Shown piece after piece: positions 1-7,559 of a stretch of 32,957 nt of DNA (within the stretch, counting starts at the first letter, position 1; the number at the start of each line of letters is the position of its first letter). The stretch is from Sphingomonadaceae bacterium (GTDB lineage Bacteria; Pseudomonadota; Alphaproteobacteria; Sphingomonadales; Sphingomonadaceae), in NCBI GenBank assembly GCA_020847445.1, contig JADLBY010000171.1, forward strand, positions 1 to 32,957, read 5' to 3'. The translations under genes were made by a program, and so were the position numbers. The notes under the pieces are model-generated. The model was not told the origin of the DNA and made no database searches. It worked only from the letters and a program-made list of their open reading frames with translations.

Positions 1-87
1 AACCGCGTTAACCTGACGGATAACTTCATAGTGCTGATCGAGTGCGCGGCGGCCCTGATCGGAAAGCTGATATTGCTGGGTGCTCAT
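1..87 (-). CDS. Phage major capsid protein, P2 gpN position (N-terminal part only)
   Basis: Leftward reading frame that begins at an ATG at 87 and is still open at the window edge, giving 29 residues (MSTQQYQLSDQGRRALDQHY and onward). An AAGG ribosome binding site lies about 9 bases upstream. The gene starts 38 bases after the stop of the gpO-like scaffold gene on the same strand, which is where P2-like phages place the major capsid gene N. The visible residues are too few to recognise the capsid family by themselves, so the identity rests on gene order. It could be another late phage gene. Confidence 0.5.
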   Translation of the reverse strand, partial: MSTQQYQLSDQGRRALDQHYEVIRQVNAV

Positions 88-125
88 GTTGGTTACCTTG
101 CTTTTGATGGGCGGGGCTGCTGGAT

Positions 126-962
126 TTAGAAGACCTTGGAACGATCCACGGAGGCTCCATTGGCCTGCGGACGCGAATTATGCTGTTGGCTGGGGGTGCC
201 TTCGATCTTGGTTTCCAGGGCGGTGAATTTTTGGGTCAGCGCGGCCAAATCATCGGCCTGCTTTTGAGATTGTGCCTGCAACGCCTGGTTGAACTGATCG
301 CCCATGCCGGTGAACAGTTCCTTCAGATCGGCGACAGTGAAGGTCTGCGCCTTGTCGTCGGCTTTCGGCTCGGGCTTCGCCTCGTCCTTCGGCGCGCCGA
401 ATTTGGCGGCGAAGCCATCAAGCAAGGCACCGATGCCCTTCAACAGGCCCTTATTTTCGTCGCTGACCGAGGGGTCTTCTGCGAATTCGAGGGGGAGGGC
501 GGTGTCACCATCGACCTTCAGCGTACCCGGCAGTTGCCGGTTGAACTGCAGGCGTTCGGTTGCAATGGCGGCGGGGCTATCGGTCAAGGCACAGCCCATC
601 AGATAGGCAAAACCCTTGCCCGCAAAATTGGGCTCGATCTCGATCGACGGATAGACTTTCTGGCCAGACTTGTTGATCGCCACGGCATCATCGGTGACGT
701 CGAAGACGCCATAGAGCGCCTTGCGCTTTTCGGTCTTGCCGTTGAAGTTGACGTCTACCTCACCCACCGTCAGTTCCAGGATGTCGCCCTTGGCGTTGAA
801 CGGTTTGTCGGGGCTGATGCCGCGAATATGTTCGATGTTCAGCCGCGCACCATAGGTTTTCGGATCATAGCTGGAGGCCATTTCCTCGATCATCTTGTCG
901 TCGATATTGCGGCCGTCGACGGTGGAACCGGCGGTTGCGAGCAAAAAGGGCTTGGTCTTCAT
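126..962 (-). CDS. P2-like capsid scaffolding protein / prohead protease (gpO family)
   Basis: A 278-aa protein, close to the 284 aa of P2 gpO. GpO acts first as internal scaffold for the capsid protein and also as the serine protease that trims capsid, portal-connector and itself during prohead maturation. The N-terminal protease half shows the expected pattern: Asp16 in TVDGRNID, His45 in NIEHIRG and Ser106 in YPSIEIEPNF, matching the Asp-His-Ser triad known for gpO. Residues from about 165 on are acidic and Lys/Gln-rich, then helical (KELFTGMGDQFNQALQAQSQ), as expected for the scaffold half. I chose the ATG at 962 rather than an in-frame ATG at 995 because a GGAG lies just upstream and the protein then begins MKTKPFLLATAGSTVDGR, the conserved start. 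The gene diverges from gpP and precedes the capsid gene. Confidence 0.9.
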   Translation of the reverse strand: MKTKPFLLATAGSTVDGRNIDDKMIEEMASSYDPKTYGARLNIEHIRGISPDKPFNAKGDILELTVGEVDVNFNGKTEKRKALYGVFDVTDDAVAINKSGQKVYPSIEIEPNFAGKGFAYLMGCALTDSPAAIATERLQFNRQLPGTLKVDGDTALPLEFAEDPSVSDENKGLLKGIGALLDGFAAKFGAPKDEAKPEPKADDKAQTFTVADLKELFTGMGDQFNQALQAQSQKQADDLAALTQKFTALETKIEGTPSQQHNSRPQANGASVDRSKVF

Positions 963-1124
963 GGGCTTTGGGCTCCGTCTGTCGTGGTTGCGCATTGCGC
1001 GCTTCGAACGGTCGCCTTGGGCAGGAAAATGACCACATCATGCAACGGCGCGCGGCAGTAATAGCGATTGTTACTGGCAAGGCCCCGCGCGGACGGCTTG
1101 CGCGGCAGTGCATGGCATCGGGCC

Positions 1125-2993
1125 ATGAATGGCCCGACAGTCATCCCCTATGCAGACAAGGCGAGCGGACCCGGTGAAGCGGGTTTGCTTGACGCGCATC
1201 TGCGCCGTTGGTGCCGCCAACTGTTCTTTCGCCGATGGTCGCTGCAGCAGATCAGCGATGAAACCGGCGTAAATTACAACACGCTGGCCAGCTGGAAAAA
1301 GCGCGACAAATGGGATGCGGCCAAGCCGCTGGATATCGTCGAAGAGGCCTATGAGGCCCGCATTCTCCAATATCTGGACAAGCGTGACATGACCGAAGGC
1401 GATATGAAGCGCCTCGATTTCTGCATGCGGCAAATCGAGCGCGTTGCCCGGACGCGCAAGTTCAACGAAAGCGGCAAGGAAAAAGACCTCAACCCCAATA
1501 TCGAGCGGCGCAACGACGAAAAGGCGAAGGAAAAACGCGCCCTAAAATCGAACACATTGGACGAGGCGGCGATCGAGGCTTGCCGAAAGCTGTTTGAGGA
1601 AGAGCTATTCAGTCACCAGCGCGCATGGTGGGAAGCATCCGGCGAAGTCATCCGCTTTATCCTGAAATCCCGCCAGATCGGTGCGACCTGGTATTTCGCG
1701 CGCGAAGCCTTCATGCGCGGCATGGACACCGGCAACAACCAGATTTTCCTGTCCGCATCGCGTGATCAGGCCGATGTCTTCAAGGCCTATATTCAGGATT
1801 TCGTCTACCTGGCCACCGGCATCGATCTGAAGGCCAATGGCAAGAAGATGGTGGTCAAGCGCGTCTCCGAAGATGGGGAACGGCTTTCCGATGTCACTTT
1901 CTATTTCCTCGCCACCAATTTCCGCACCGCGCAAAGCTATCATGGCGACGTCTATCTGGACGAAGTATTCTGGGTGCCCGGTTTCGATGTCTTTGGCGAT
2001 GTCGCCATGGGCATGGCGACCCATAAGCAATACCGGATCACGCTGTTTTCCACGCCGTCGACCGTCAACCATCCCGCCTACAAGAAATGGAGCGGCGGCG
2101 AGTATAATGAGGGCAGGCCGAAGCGCGAACAGATCAATTTCGACATCAGCCACCGCAAACTCAAAAACGGATTTCGCGGGGCGGATGGCATCTGGCGGCA
2201 TATCGTCACGCTCGACGATGCCATTGCCGGTGGCTTTGACCTGGCCGATCGAGAATCGCTTCTGCAGCGCTATTCGACCGAGCGTTTCCGCAACCTCTTT
2301 CTGTGCGAATTCCTCGACGACAGCCTGTCATCCTTCCCATTTGCATTGCTCGCCCCGTGCATGGTCAGCCCGATATTCGATTGGCGCGATTTCAAGCCTG
2401 CCGAAGTCGGCATCCCCGGCGCGCGGCCCTTTGGCGAGAAGCCGGTTATCGTCGCCATCGACCCCAATCATGACGGCCGTGACGATGCCGCCATTGCCGT
2501 CATCTCGCTGCCAGAAAAGGCGGGCGGCAAATTCCGCCTGCTCGAAAAAATCCGCTTCACCGGCGATGGCTATGAGGCACAGGCCGCGCGCGTTGCCGAA
2601 ATTGCTACGCGGTACAATGTCGTAGATATCGCGGTCGATGTCAGCGACGCCTATGGCAAAGCCATTCTCGAGCTGATTTCCAAATGGTTCCCGACCGTGC
2701 GCGGCGTCGTCTACAGCGTCGTTTCCAAGGGCCTGATGGTGCAGAAAGCGCAAAATGTAATGCGCAACCGGCGGTTCGAATTCGACAGCGGCGCCAGCGA
2801 CGTGGTGTCGGCCTTCATGGCGATCCATCCGGCCCTCACCAAAATGGGCGGCAGCGTAACCTATGTCACATCGCGCGCCGGTGGCGTGGGCCATGGCGAT
2901 ATCGCCTGGGCCATCATGATGGCGCTTTTCATCGAACCCCTCGACGCCAGCAGCCCGCAAGGATCGGGCGGCGGCTTTGCACTGATCAACTAG
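1125..2993 (+). CDS. Phage terminase large subunit, ATPase (P2 gpP family)
   Basis: A 622-aa packaging motor protein (P2 gpP is 590 aa) that cuts concatemeric or circular phage DNA at cos and pumps it into the prohead through the portal. An N-terminal helix-turn-helix (about residues 36-62, SLQQISDETGVNYNTLASWK) is typical of the family. The ATPase carries the family's Walker A variant KSRQIGAT at 181-188 and the Walker B-like VYLDE at 276-280. The C-terminal nuclease fold starts at VIVAIDPNHDG (Asp446) with a further acidic strand DIAVDVSDAYG. I chose the ATG at 1125. A TTG at 1068 would add 19 low-complexity residues. It diverges from gpO and its stop codon overlaps the ribosome binding site of the portal gene, so the two are probably translationally coupled. 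Confidence 0.93.
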   Translation: MNGPTVIPYADKASGPGEAGLLDAHLRRWCRQLFFRRWSLQQISDETGVNYNTLASWKKRDKWDAAKPLDIVEEAYEARILQYLDKRDMTEGDMKRLDFCMRQIERVARTRKFNESGKEKDLNPNIERRNDEKAKEKRALKSNTLDEAAIEACRKLFEEELFSHQRAWWEASGEVIRFILKSRQIGATWYFAREAFMRGMDTGNNQIFLSASRDQADVFKAYIQDFVYLATGIDLKANGKKMVVKRVSEDGERLSDVTFYFLATNFRTAQSYHGDVYLDEVFWVPGFDVFGDVAMGMATHKQYRITLFSTPSTVNHPAYKKWSGGEYNEGRPKREQINFDISHRKLKNGFRGADGIWRHIVTLDDAIAGGFDLADRESLLQRYSTERFRNLFLCEFLDDSLSSFPFALLAPCMVSPIFDWRDFKPAEVGIPGARPFGEKPVIVAIDPNHDGRDDAAIAVISLPEKAGGKFRLLEKIRFTGDGYEAQAARVAEIATRYNVVDIAVDVSDAYGKAILELISKWFPTVRGVVYSVVSKGLMVQKAQNVMRNRRFEFDSGASDVVSAFMAIHPALTKMGGSVTYVTSRAGGVGHGDIAWAIMMALFIEPLDASSPQGSGGGFALIN

Positions 2994-3002
2994 GAGGCAG
3001 AT

Positions 3003-4082
3003 ATGGCCACGAAAAGCAAGACCACAGCATTGACCGTTCAGGCCCCTGGAAAGGCGAATGCCGGGGTGGAAGTCTTCAGCTTCGGGGATCCCGAACCCGT
3101 CCTCGATCGCAGCAGCATCTGGACCTATTTCGAAATGTGGCAGAACGGCAAATGGTATGAACCGCCACTGCCGATGGCCAGCCTCGCCAAAAGCTTCAAC
3201 ATGTCTGCCACCCATCGCACCGCGATAGGCCTGAAGACCAATATGCTGCTTTCCCAGCATGTGCCCACCCGCTGGCTTTCGAGCACGGCATTCGAGCGCT
3301 GGGCGCTCGATTTCCTGCAGATGGGCAATGGCTATATGGAGGCGGTGCCCAATATGGCCAGCGGCATCGCCACGGCGCGCCCCAGCCCCGCGCTGCACAC
3401 CCGCGTCGGCGTTGAACCCGGCAGCTATTTTTTCGTCGATTATCGCCGCCTGCACGGCAAGGAACATGAATTCGCGAATGGCACCATCTTTCACCTGCTG
3501 CAGCCCGATGTAGCGCAGGAAATCTATGGCCTGCCTGAATGGATTGCGGCGCTGCAGTCGATGATTCTGAACGAAGACGCGACCCTTTTTCGCCGCAAAT
3601 ATTATCGCAATGGCGCGCATCTGGGCTTTGTTATGTCTATCACCGATACGATTCCGGAACCGGAAACGGTCGAAGCACTGAAGAACGCATTCAAGGAAGC
3701 GAAGGGACCGGGCAATTTCCGCAACCTGCTGCTCTACATGCCCGGTGGCGGCAAGGATGGGGTTAAGATCACGCCGATCGCAGACATCACTGCAAAGGAT
3801 GAATTCACCAACATCAAGAATATAACCCGCGACGACATGCTGGCCGCGCACCGCACCCCGCCCCAGCTGGTCGGCATCATCCCGCAAAACAACGGCGGTT
3901 TCGGCGATGTCGGCAAGGCGCGCGACACATTCTACCTGACAGAGATCATCCCGATCATCCGTCGCATGCTGGGCATCAATGCCTTTTTCGGCGTCAAGAT
4001 GCTGACCTTCGCCGACTACATCACCGCCGATGGCTACCGGATCACCGAAAACGGGGAAGTGATCCCGCCAGGGGTGCGTTAG
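3003..4082 (+). CDS. Phage portal protein (P2 gpQ / PBSX family)
   Basis: A 359-aa protein (P2 gpQ is 344 aa) that forms the dodecameric ring at one capsid vertex through which the terminase loads DNA and to which the tail joins. Recognisable family stretches include YFEMWQNGKWYEPPLP near residue 40, WALDFLQMGNGYME near 105, KYYRNGAHLGFVMSI near 200 and AHRTPPQLVGIIPQNNGGFGD near 285. The start is certain. AGGAGG at 2992-2997 overlaps the gpP stop codon and lies 5 bases before the ATG. No phage gene of the canonical set follows it. Confidence 0.93.
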   Translation: MATKSKTTALTVQAPGKANAGVEVFSFGDPEPVLDRSSIWTYFEMWQNGKWYEPPLPMASLAKSFNMSATHRTAIGLKTNMLLSQHVPTRWLSSTAFERWALDFLQMGNGYMEAVPNMASGIATARPSPALHTRVGVEPGSYFFVDYRRLHGKEHEFANGTIFHLLQPDVAQEIYGLPEWIAALQSMILNEDATLFRRKYYRNGAHLGFVMSITDTIPEPETVEALKNAFKEAKGPGNFRNLLLYMPGGGKDGVKITPIADITAKDEFTNIKNITRDDMLAAHRTPPQLVGIIPQNNGGFGDVGKARDTFYLTEIIPIIRRMLGINAFFGVKMLTFADYITADGYRITENGEVIPPGVR

Positions 4083-4245
4083 CGGAAACAAGTTTCGCCT
4101 GCGCCGAAAGCGCGGGGGAAGGGGCGCGGCAACGCCCCTCTAGCCGACGGATCGTTCCCGCCATGACACCACTGGACTGTCCCGGAAACAGGGGCAGGGC
4201 CATCCCGCGTACCGACTCGGTAAGCGGAACGATACTGGAACAAAC
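4083..4245. other. Gene-free gap after portal gene, with GC hairpin; position expected for cos
   Basis: In P2-like phages the cos packaging site lies directly beyond gene Q, so this 163-base gap is the expected place for it. It contains a 7-bp stem hairpin (4120-4126 with 4133-4139, loop CGGCAA) preceded by a run of Gs. No T-run follows the hairpin, so it is not a typical intrinsic terminator. The rest shows nothing I recognise. The cos assignment is positional inference only. Confidence 0.35.
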
Positions 4246-5058
4246 ATGCAAGAGTCGAGTCCTACCCTCTCCCCGGTCAAGCCGGTGAGGCCCGTCGCGC
4301 CCTATATCGGTGGCAAGCGCAATTTGGCCCAGCGCCTATGCGCCATTATCGATGCAACCCCTCATACCACCTATGCCGAAGTGATGGTTGGCATGGGCGG
4401 TGTATTCTTTCGCCGCAAGCACCGGCCCAAAGCCGAAGTGATCAATGATTGGTCGGCAGACGTCCACAACCTGTTTCGCGTCCTGCAGGTCCACTACATC
4501 GCATTTCTGGAAATGATGCGCTTCCAGATCAGTTCGCGCGCCGAGTTTGAAAGGCTGGCAGCGACCGACCCGGCAACGCTCACTGATATGCAGAGGGCTG
4601 CGCGCTTTCTTTACCTGCAGCGCACGACTTTTGGCGGGAAGGTAGCTGGGCGTAGTTTCGGCGTTTCGGCGACTACAGCAGCGCGATTTGATGTGACCAA
4701 GCTGCAGCCTATGCTTGAAGCGGTGCATGAACGATTGGCCAGTGTGACGCTCGAGCGAAAGACCTGGTCGGATTTCATCCGGATTTATGATCGCGAAGGG
4801 ACGCTGTTTTATATCGATCCACCCTATTATGGCTGCGAACGCGACTATGGCGACGGGATGTTCAGCCGTGAAGAGTTTGACGCCATGGCAGAGCAGCTGC
4901 GCAGCATCAAAGGCTGTTTCATATTGTCGATCAATGATCGGCCACATATCCGTGAAATCTTTGCCGGTTTCAATTTCCGGGAGGAAGATGTCCGCTATAC
5001 CATTGGCGGCAACGACAAGGCCGGCGTCTTTGGTGAACTGATCATCACCAACTTCTGA
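4246..5058 (+). CDS. Orphan DNA adenine N6-methyltransferase (D12 / Dam class)
   Basis: A 270-aa enzyme that transfers a methyl group from S-adenosylmethionine to N6 of adenine in DNA. The SAM-binding motif reads APYIGGKRN (18-26), the D12-class version of FxGxK, and the catalytic motif IV is DPPY at 191-194 (YIDPPYYGCERDYG). A conserved NDWSADVHNLFRVLQ stretch lies between them near 67-81. No restriction endonuclease gene is adjacent, so it is an orphan methylase, as is common in prophages, where such enzymes protect phage DNA or alter regulation. It lies downstream of the portal gene on the same strand with a 163-base gap, in the part of a P2 genome where accessory genes such as tin and old sit. 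Target sequence cannot be read from the protein. Confidence 0.9.
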   Translation: MQESSPTLSPVKPVRPVAPYIGGKRNLAQRLCAIIDATPHTTYAEVMVGMGGVFFRRKHRPKAEVINDWSADVHNLFRVLQVHYIAFLEMMRFQISSRAEFERLAATDPATLTDMQRAARFLYLQRTTFGGKVAGRSFGVSATTAARFDVTKLQPMLEAVHERLASVTLERKTWSDFIRIYDREGTLFYIDPPYYGCERDYGDGMFSREEFDAMAEQLRSIKGCFILSINDRPHIREIFAGFNFREEDVRYTIGGNDKAGVFGELIITNF

Positions 5059-5064
5059 TCGAGA

Positions 5065-5427
5065 TTATCCCTGCGCTTCATCTAGCGCGGGGATGACCAC
5101 CAGCATTTCCTTTGTCGGATCGGGCTCATCCACGCCCCACTTGCCACGGACTTCGCCGCACGGGTGCGTTGGCACCATCTCCGCACCAATCACCATGTAA
5201 CCATCATTATGGATCAGACGGGCCATGCGCTGCGCCAGCACGTCAGCTGCTGCATCTGCCTCATGTGGCAACTTGGATCGCAGCTGCTGCTTCAGATGCG
5301 GAGGCGCAGTCTTCAGCGCTACCGCCATCATCGTCACCAGCTGCTCGCGTCCTATCCTGTGCATCGCCGCGATATGGAACATTTCAAGAACAATGGCAAT
5401 AGGCGCACGATCATCGATCGCAGTCAC
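5065..5427 (-). CDS. Hypothetical protein, 120 aa, prophage edge
   Basis: Leftward gene converging on the methylase with only 6 bases between the two stops. The predicted protein has an N-terminal helical half (about residues 10-75, with HLKQQLRSKLPHEADAAADV) and a C-terminal half that looks beta-rich (GYMVIGAEMVPTHPCGEVRG, MLVVIPALDE). There is no signal peptide or membrane segment, and I recognise no family. The start is uncertain. The longest frame begins with GTG at 5427, and internal ATGs at residues 16 and 22 are possible. Overlapping rightward frames exist, but their composition (Ser, Arg and Pro runs) looks like shadow sequence. It lies between the methylase and the AT-rich repeat region, so it is probably phage-derived. 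Confidence 0.55.
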   Translation of the reverse strand: MTAIDDRAPIAIVLEMFHIAAMHRIGREQLVTMMAVALKTAPPHLKQQLRSKLPHEADAAADVLAQRMARLIHNDGYMVIGAEMVPTHPCGEVRGKWGVDEPDPTKEMLVVIPALDEAQG

Positions 5428-6172
5428 CCGAAATCATGCCCGCCCCGACGATGTCAGCCCACCCGACCCCGGCGCGCGCCCTCGCCCCCACGCCTCGCTT
5501 TCGGCTTTTCGGCATAAATTCTTTGCACATGTGGGAACATCCGCGCGGGCAGGGAGGGGTATAGGGGTGGGAAAGACCCGATATTTCCTACATTTCGATT
5601 TATCGAACATTAAATAACTGAAATATCGTCATTAAATTGTAGGACTAAAACTCCGACATGACCCGATATTATAGCCGTGGTTTTCCTACATCATTGAAAA
5701 ACATAATTTATTTTAAAGGCAAAAATCGTGTTTCGATGGTCCTACATTATCGGAACTATATCGGAAAATTGTAGGACTATAAATTATTGAAAAACATATA
5801 ATATCGGAAATGTAGGATGATTCCCAACCATAGGCGGCATGTAAATTAGTACAGACGCAAGACTGCCAGAAACCAGCTTTCGGCCTCGGAAAAGGTCGAT
5901 CAAATCTCCATCCCAGTGGGTGGGTGCATTAATGTGCGTTGATGAGGTTCAGTCGGCCAAAATCAGCTTAGGCACTACAGCGAACGATTCCGTTTACCCG
6001 CTCCAGATTTTCCCGACATTCCTGATCCCCAGCCCTGGCTGGCACCGTTTATGCGGTCGTTACCATTTGCGACAATTTCGCCTGTGTGTCGGATAATATT
6101 GCGACCTTTGCCGCCTAAACAGCAGTCATCCGGCCATAGCGGCTCTATGGACAGACACGAAGGTCAAGTGAC
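5428..6172. other. 745-base gene-free region at prophage/chromosome junction
   Basis: No convincing coding frame is present. The first part (5428-5570) is GC-rich like the chromosome. The middle (about 5575-5820) is strikingly AT-rich and full of short repeats, listed separately. The last part (5830-6172) returns to chromosomal composition and contains an inverted repeat CCAGCC-CT-GGCTGG at 6029-6042, and presumably the promoter of the EF-hand gene. The phage-to-chromosome boundary probably lies in here, but I see no att duplication within the window. Confidence 0.6.
5575..5820. repeat. Cluster of CCTACA/TGTAGG boxes and direct repeats in AT-rich DNA
   Basis: Six copies of the hexamer pair are present. 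CCTACA occurs at 5587, 5685 and 5741, and its complement TGTAGG at 5638, 5770 and 5811. All but one are followed by T or preceded by A, giving a common form A(T/A)TGTAGGA or TCCTACAT. Direct repeats overlap them. GACCCGATATT occurs at 5575-5585 and 5660-5670. ATTGAAAAACATA occurs near 5693 and again near 5787. ATATCGGAAA precedes the boxes at 5770 and 5811. The density and mixed orientation resemble iterated binding sites (phage operator, iteron origin or attachment region). No protein that binds them is identifiable. Confidence 0.75.
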
Positions 6173-6754
6173 ATGAAAAAGAAACTCCTGATTGGCGGCG
6201 GCGCGGTTGCGACGGCCGCGATTGCCGCAGCGGTCGCCTTTGCGGCCTCCGGCCCGATGGGCAAGGCAGACACCAATGGCGATGGCTCGCTCAGCAAGGC
6301 CGAAGTGACCGCGATGGCCAACGCCCATTTCGCCAAGCTGGACGTCAATACCGACGGCCAGATCAACGCTGCGGACCGTGAAGCCAAGCACAAGGCCAGG
6401 TTCGGCGAAATGGATACCGACAAGAATGGCAGCATCAGCGAAGCGGAATTCAGCGCCGCCCATGCCGCCCGCATGGCAGAGCGCGGTGAGCGCGGCGAAG
6501 GCCGGATGCACGGCGAACATGAAGGGCGCGGCCATCATGGCATGGGTAAAGGCCGTCACGGCGGCGGCATGAAGATGCTCAAAATGGCCGATACCAATGG
6601 CGACAAGACCATCACCAAGGCGGAAATGACCGCAGCGATCGATGCCCATTTCGCCAAAGCCGATACCAACAAGGACGGTCAGATTTCGAGCGCGGAGCAT
6701 GATGCCATGCGCAGCGCGATGCGCGAACGCATGAAGGCTGCTGCCACGAACTAA
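6173..6754 (+). CDS. Secreted EF-hand calcium-binding protein with five EF loops
   Basis: A 193-aa protein with an N-terminal signal peptide or signal anchor (basic MKKK, then Ala/Gly-rich hydrophobic stretch to about residue 26). Five EF-hand loops follow: DTNGDGSLSKAE (33-44), DVNTDGQINAAD (57-68), DTDKNGSISEAE (81-92), DTNGDKTITKAE (140-151) and DTNKDGQISSAE (164-175). The fourth has Lys where Gly usually stands at loop position 6. Between loops three and four (about 102-135) is a His/Gly/Arg-rich linker with HGEHEGRGHHG, which could bind other metals. It probably acts in the periplasm as a calcium buffer or sensor. A terminator-like hairpin follows, then a two-component system on the same strand that could control it. 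The association is by position only. Confidence 0.85.
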   Translation: MKKKLLIGGGAVATAAIAAAVAFAASGPMGKADTNGDGSLSKAEVTAMANAHFAKLDVNTDGQINAADREAKHKARFGEMDTDKNGSISEAEFSAAHAARMAERGERGEGRMHGEHEGRGHHGMGKGRHGGGMKMLKMADTNGDKTITKAEMTAAIDAHFAKADTNKDGQISSAEHDAMRSAMRERMKAAATN

Positions 6755-6770
6755 GCCACCATTCCCCTGG

Positions 6771-6811
6771 CGGGCGGCGTCGTTCCGATGACGCCGCCCG
6801 GCTTTCCCTTT
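6771..6811 (+). terminator. Intrinsic terminator after EF-hand gene
   Basis: An 11-bp perfect stem, CGGGCGGCGTC (6771-6781) with GACGCCGCCCG (6790-6800), with an 8-base loop. It is followed by a T-rich tail (CTTTCCCTTT). It lies 17 bases after the EF-hand stop and 27 bases before the response regulator start, so the regulator probably has its own promoter or depends on readthrough. Confidence 0.7.
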
Positions 6812-6837
6812 GCAGATTGGCGCGATAGTAACAGCCG

Positions 6838-7557
6838 ATGCCCAAGACCCGCCCCCATATCCTGTTGGTCGACGATGAACTGTCGATCCGCGACCCCCTG
6901 GCGCGCTATCTGGAAAAGCAGGGCTATCGCGTGACCGAGGCGGGCAACGCCGCGAGCGCGCGCGACGCGCTCAAAGGTTATGACATCGACGTCGTGCTGC
7001 TCGACATCATGATGCCGGGTGAAGACGGCATCAGCCTGACGCGCTTCATTGCCGAGGCTGGCGGTCCGCCGGTGATATTGCTGACGGCGCGTTCCGAAGA
7101 GGCCGACCGCATACTCGGCCTAGAAATCGGTGCCGACGACTATGTCGTCAAACCCTTTTCGCCGCGCGAACTGGTCGCGCGGATCAAGGTGGCGCTGCGG
7201 CGGACCAATGGCGTGCAGGCTGCCAACGGCAATGGTGGCACAATCTGGGCCTTTGACGGCTGGCAGTTGAAGACCGCCGAGCAGCAATTATTTGATCCGC
7301 ACGGCGCGCTCGTTCCGCTGTCATCGGGGGAATATCGACTGCTTGAGGCGCTGGTCGAGCGGGCAGGGCAGGTGCTCAACCGCGACCAGCTGCTCGACCT
7401 GACCAAGGGCCGTATCGCGGGCCCGTTTGACCGCGCGGTCGACAATCAGGTCAGCCGCCTGCGCCGCAAGATAGAGCCGGATTCAAAGGATCCGGTCTAT
7501 ATCAAGACGATCTGGGGCGGCGGCTATCGCTTTTCGGTAGAAGTGCAGCGGCTTTGA
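6838..7557 (+). CDS. OmpR/PhoB-family response regulator
   Basis: A 239-aa two-component regulator. The receiver domain (about 7-120) has the acidic pocket DDE at 12-14, the phosphoacceptor Asp56 in VVLLDIMMPGEDG, the conserved Thr in VILLTARSE and the Lys in YVVKPFSPREL. The C-terminal winged-helix DNA-binding domain (about 140-237) ends with VDNQVSRLRRKIEPDSKDPVYIKTIWGGGYRFS, the hallmark of the OmpR class. It is followed at once by its cognate histidine kinase, with the stop and the kinase start almost touching. Input and regulon cannot be read from the sequence. The neighbouring EF-hand gene is a plausible target. Confidence 0.93.
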   Translation: MPKTRPHILLVDDELSIRDPLARYLEKQGYRVTEAGNAASARDALKGYDIDVVLLDIMMPGEDGISLTRFIAEAGGPPVILLTARSEEADRILGLEIGADDYVVKPFSPRELVARIKVALRRTNGVQAANGNGGTIWAFDGWQLKTAEQQLFDPHGALVPLSSGEYRLLEALVERAGQVLNRDQLLDLTKGRIAGPFDRAVDNQVSRLRRKIEPDSKDPVYIKTIWGGGYRFSVEVQRL

Positions 7558-7559
7558 AC

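Noticed and set aside
963-1124. Ogr-type late promoter (TGT-N12-ACA) between gpO and gpP
   Set aside because: I searched both strands of the divergent gap and found no convincing match, so no promoter is annotated.
2328-4091. A 587-codon open frame antisense to gpP and gpQ
   Set aside because: The plus-strand terminase and portal motifs and the AGGAGG site fix the real genes. The antisense frame has no recognisable domain.
5112-5617. Several overlapping plus-strand frames in the methylase-distal region
   Set aside because: They overlap one another in different frames and are rich in Arg, Ser, His and Pro. The single minus-strand frame at 5065-5427 looks more protein-like. None has a good ribosome binding site.
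5575-5820. CRISPR-like array
   Set aside because: Repeats are only 6-13 bases, in both orientations and at irregular spacing, with no cas genes, so a CRISPR array is excluded.
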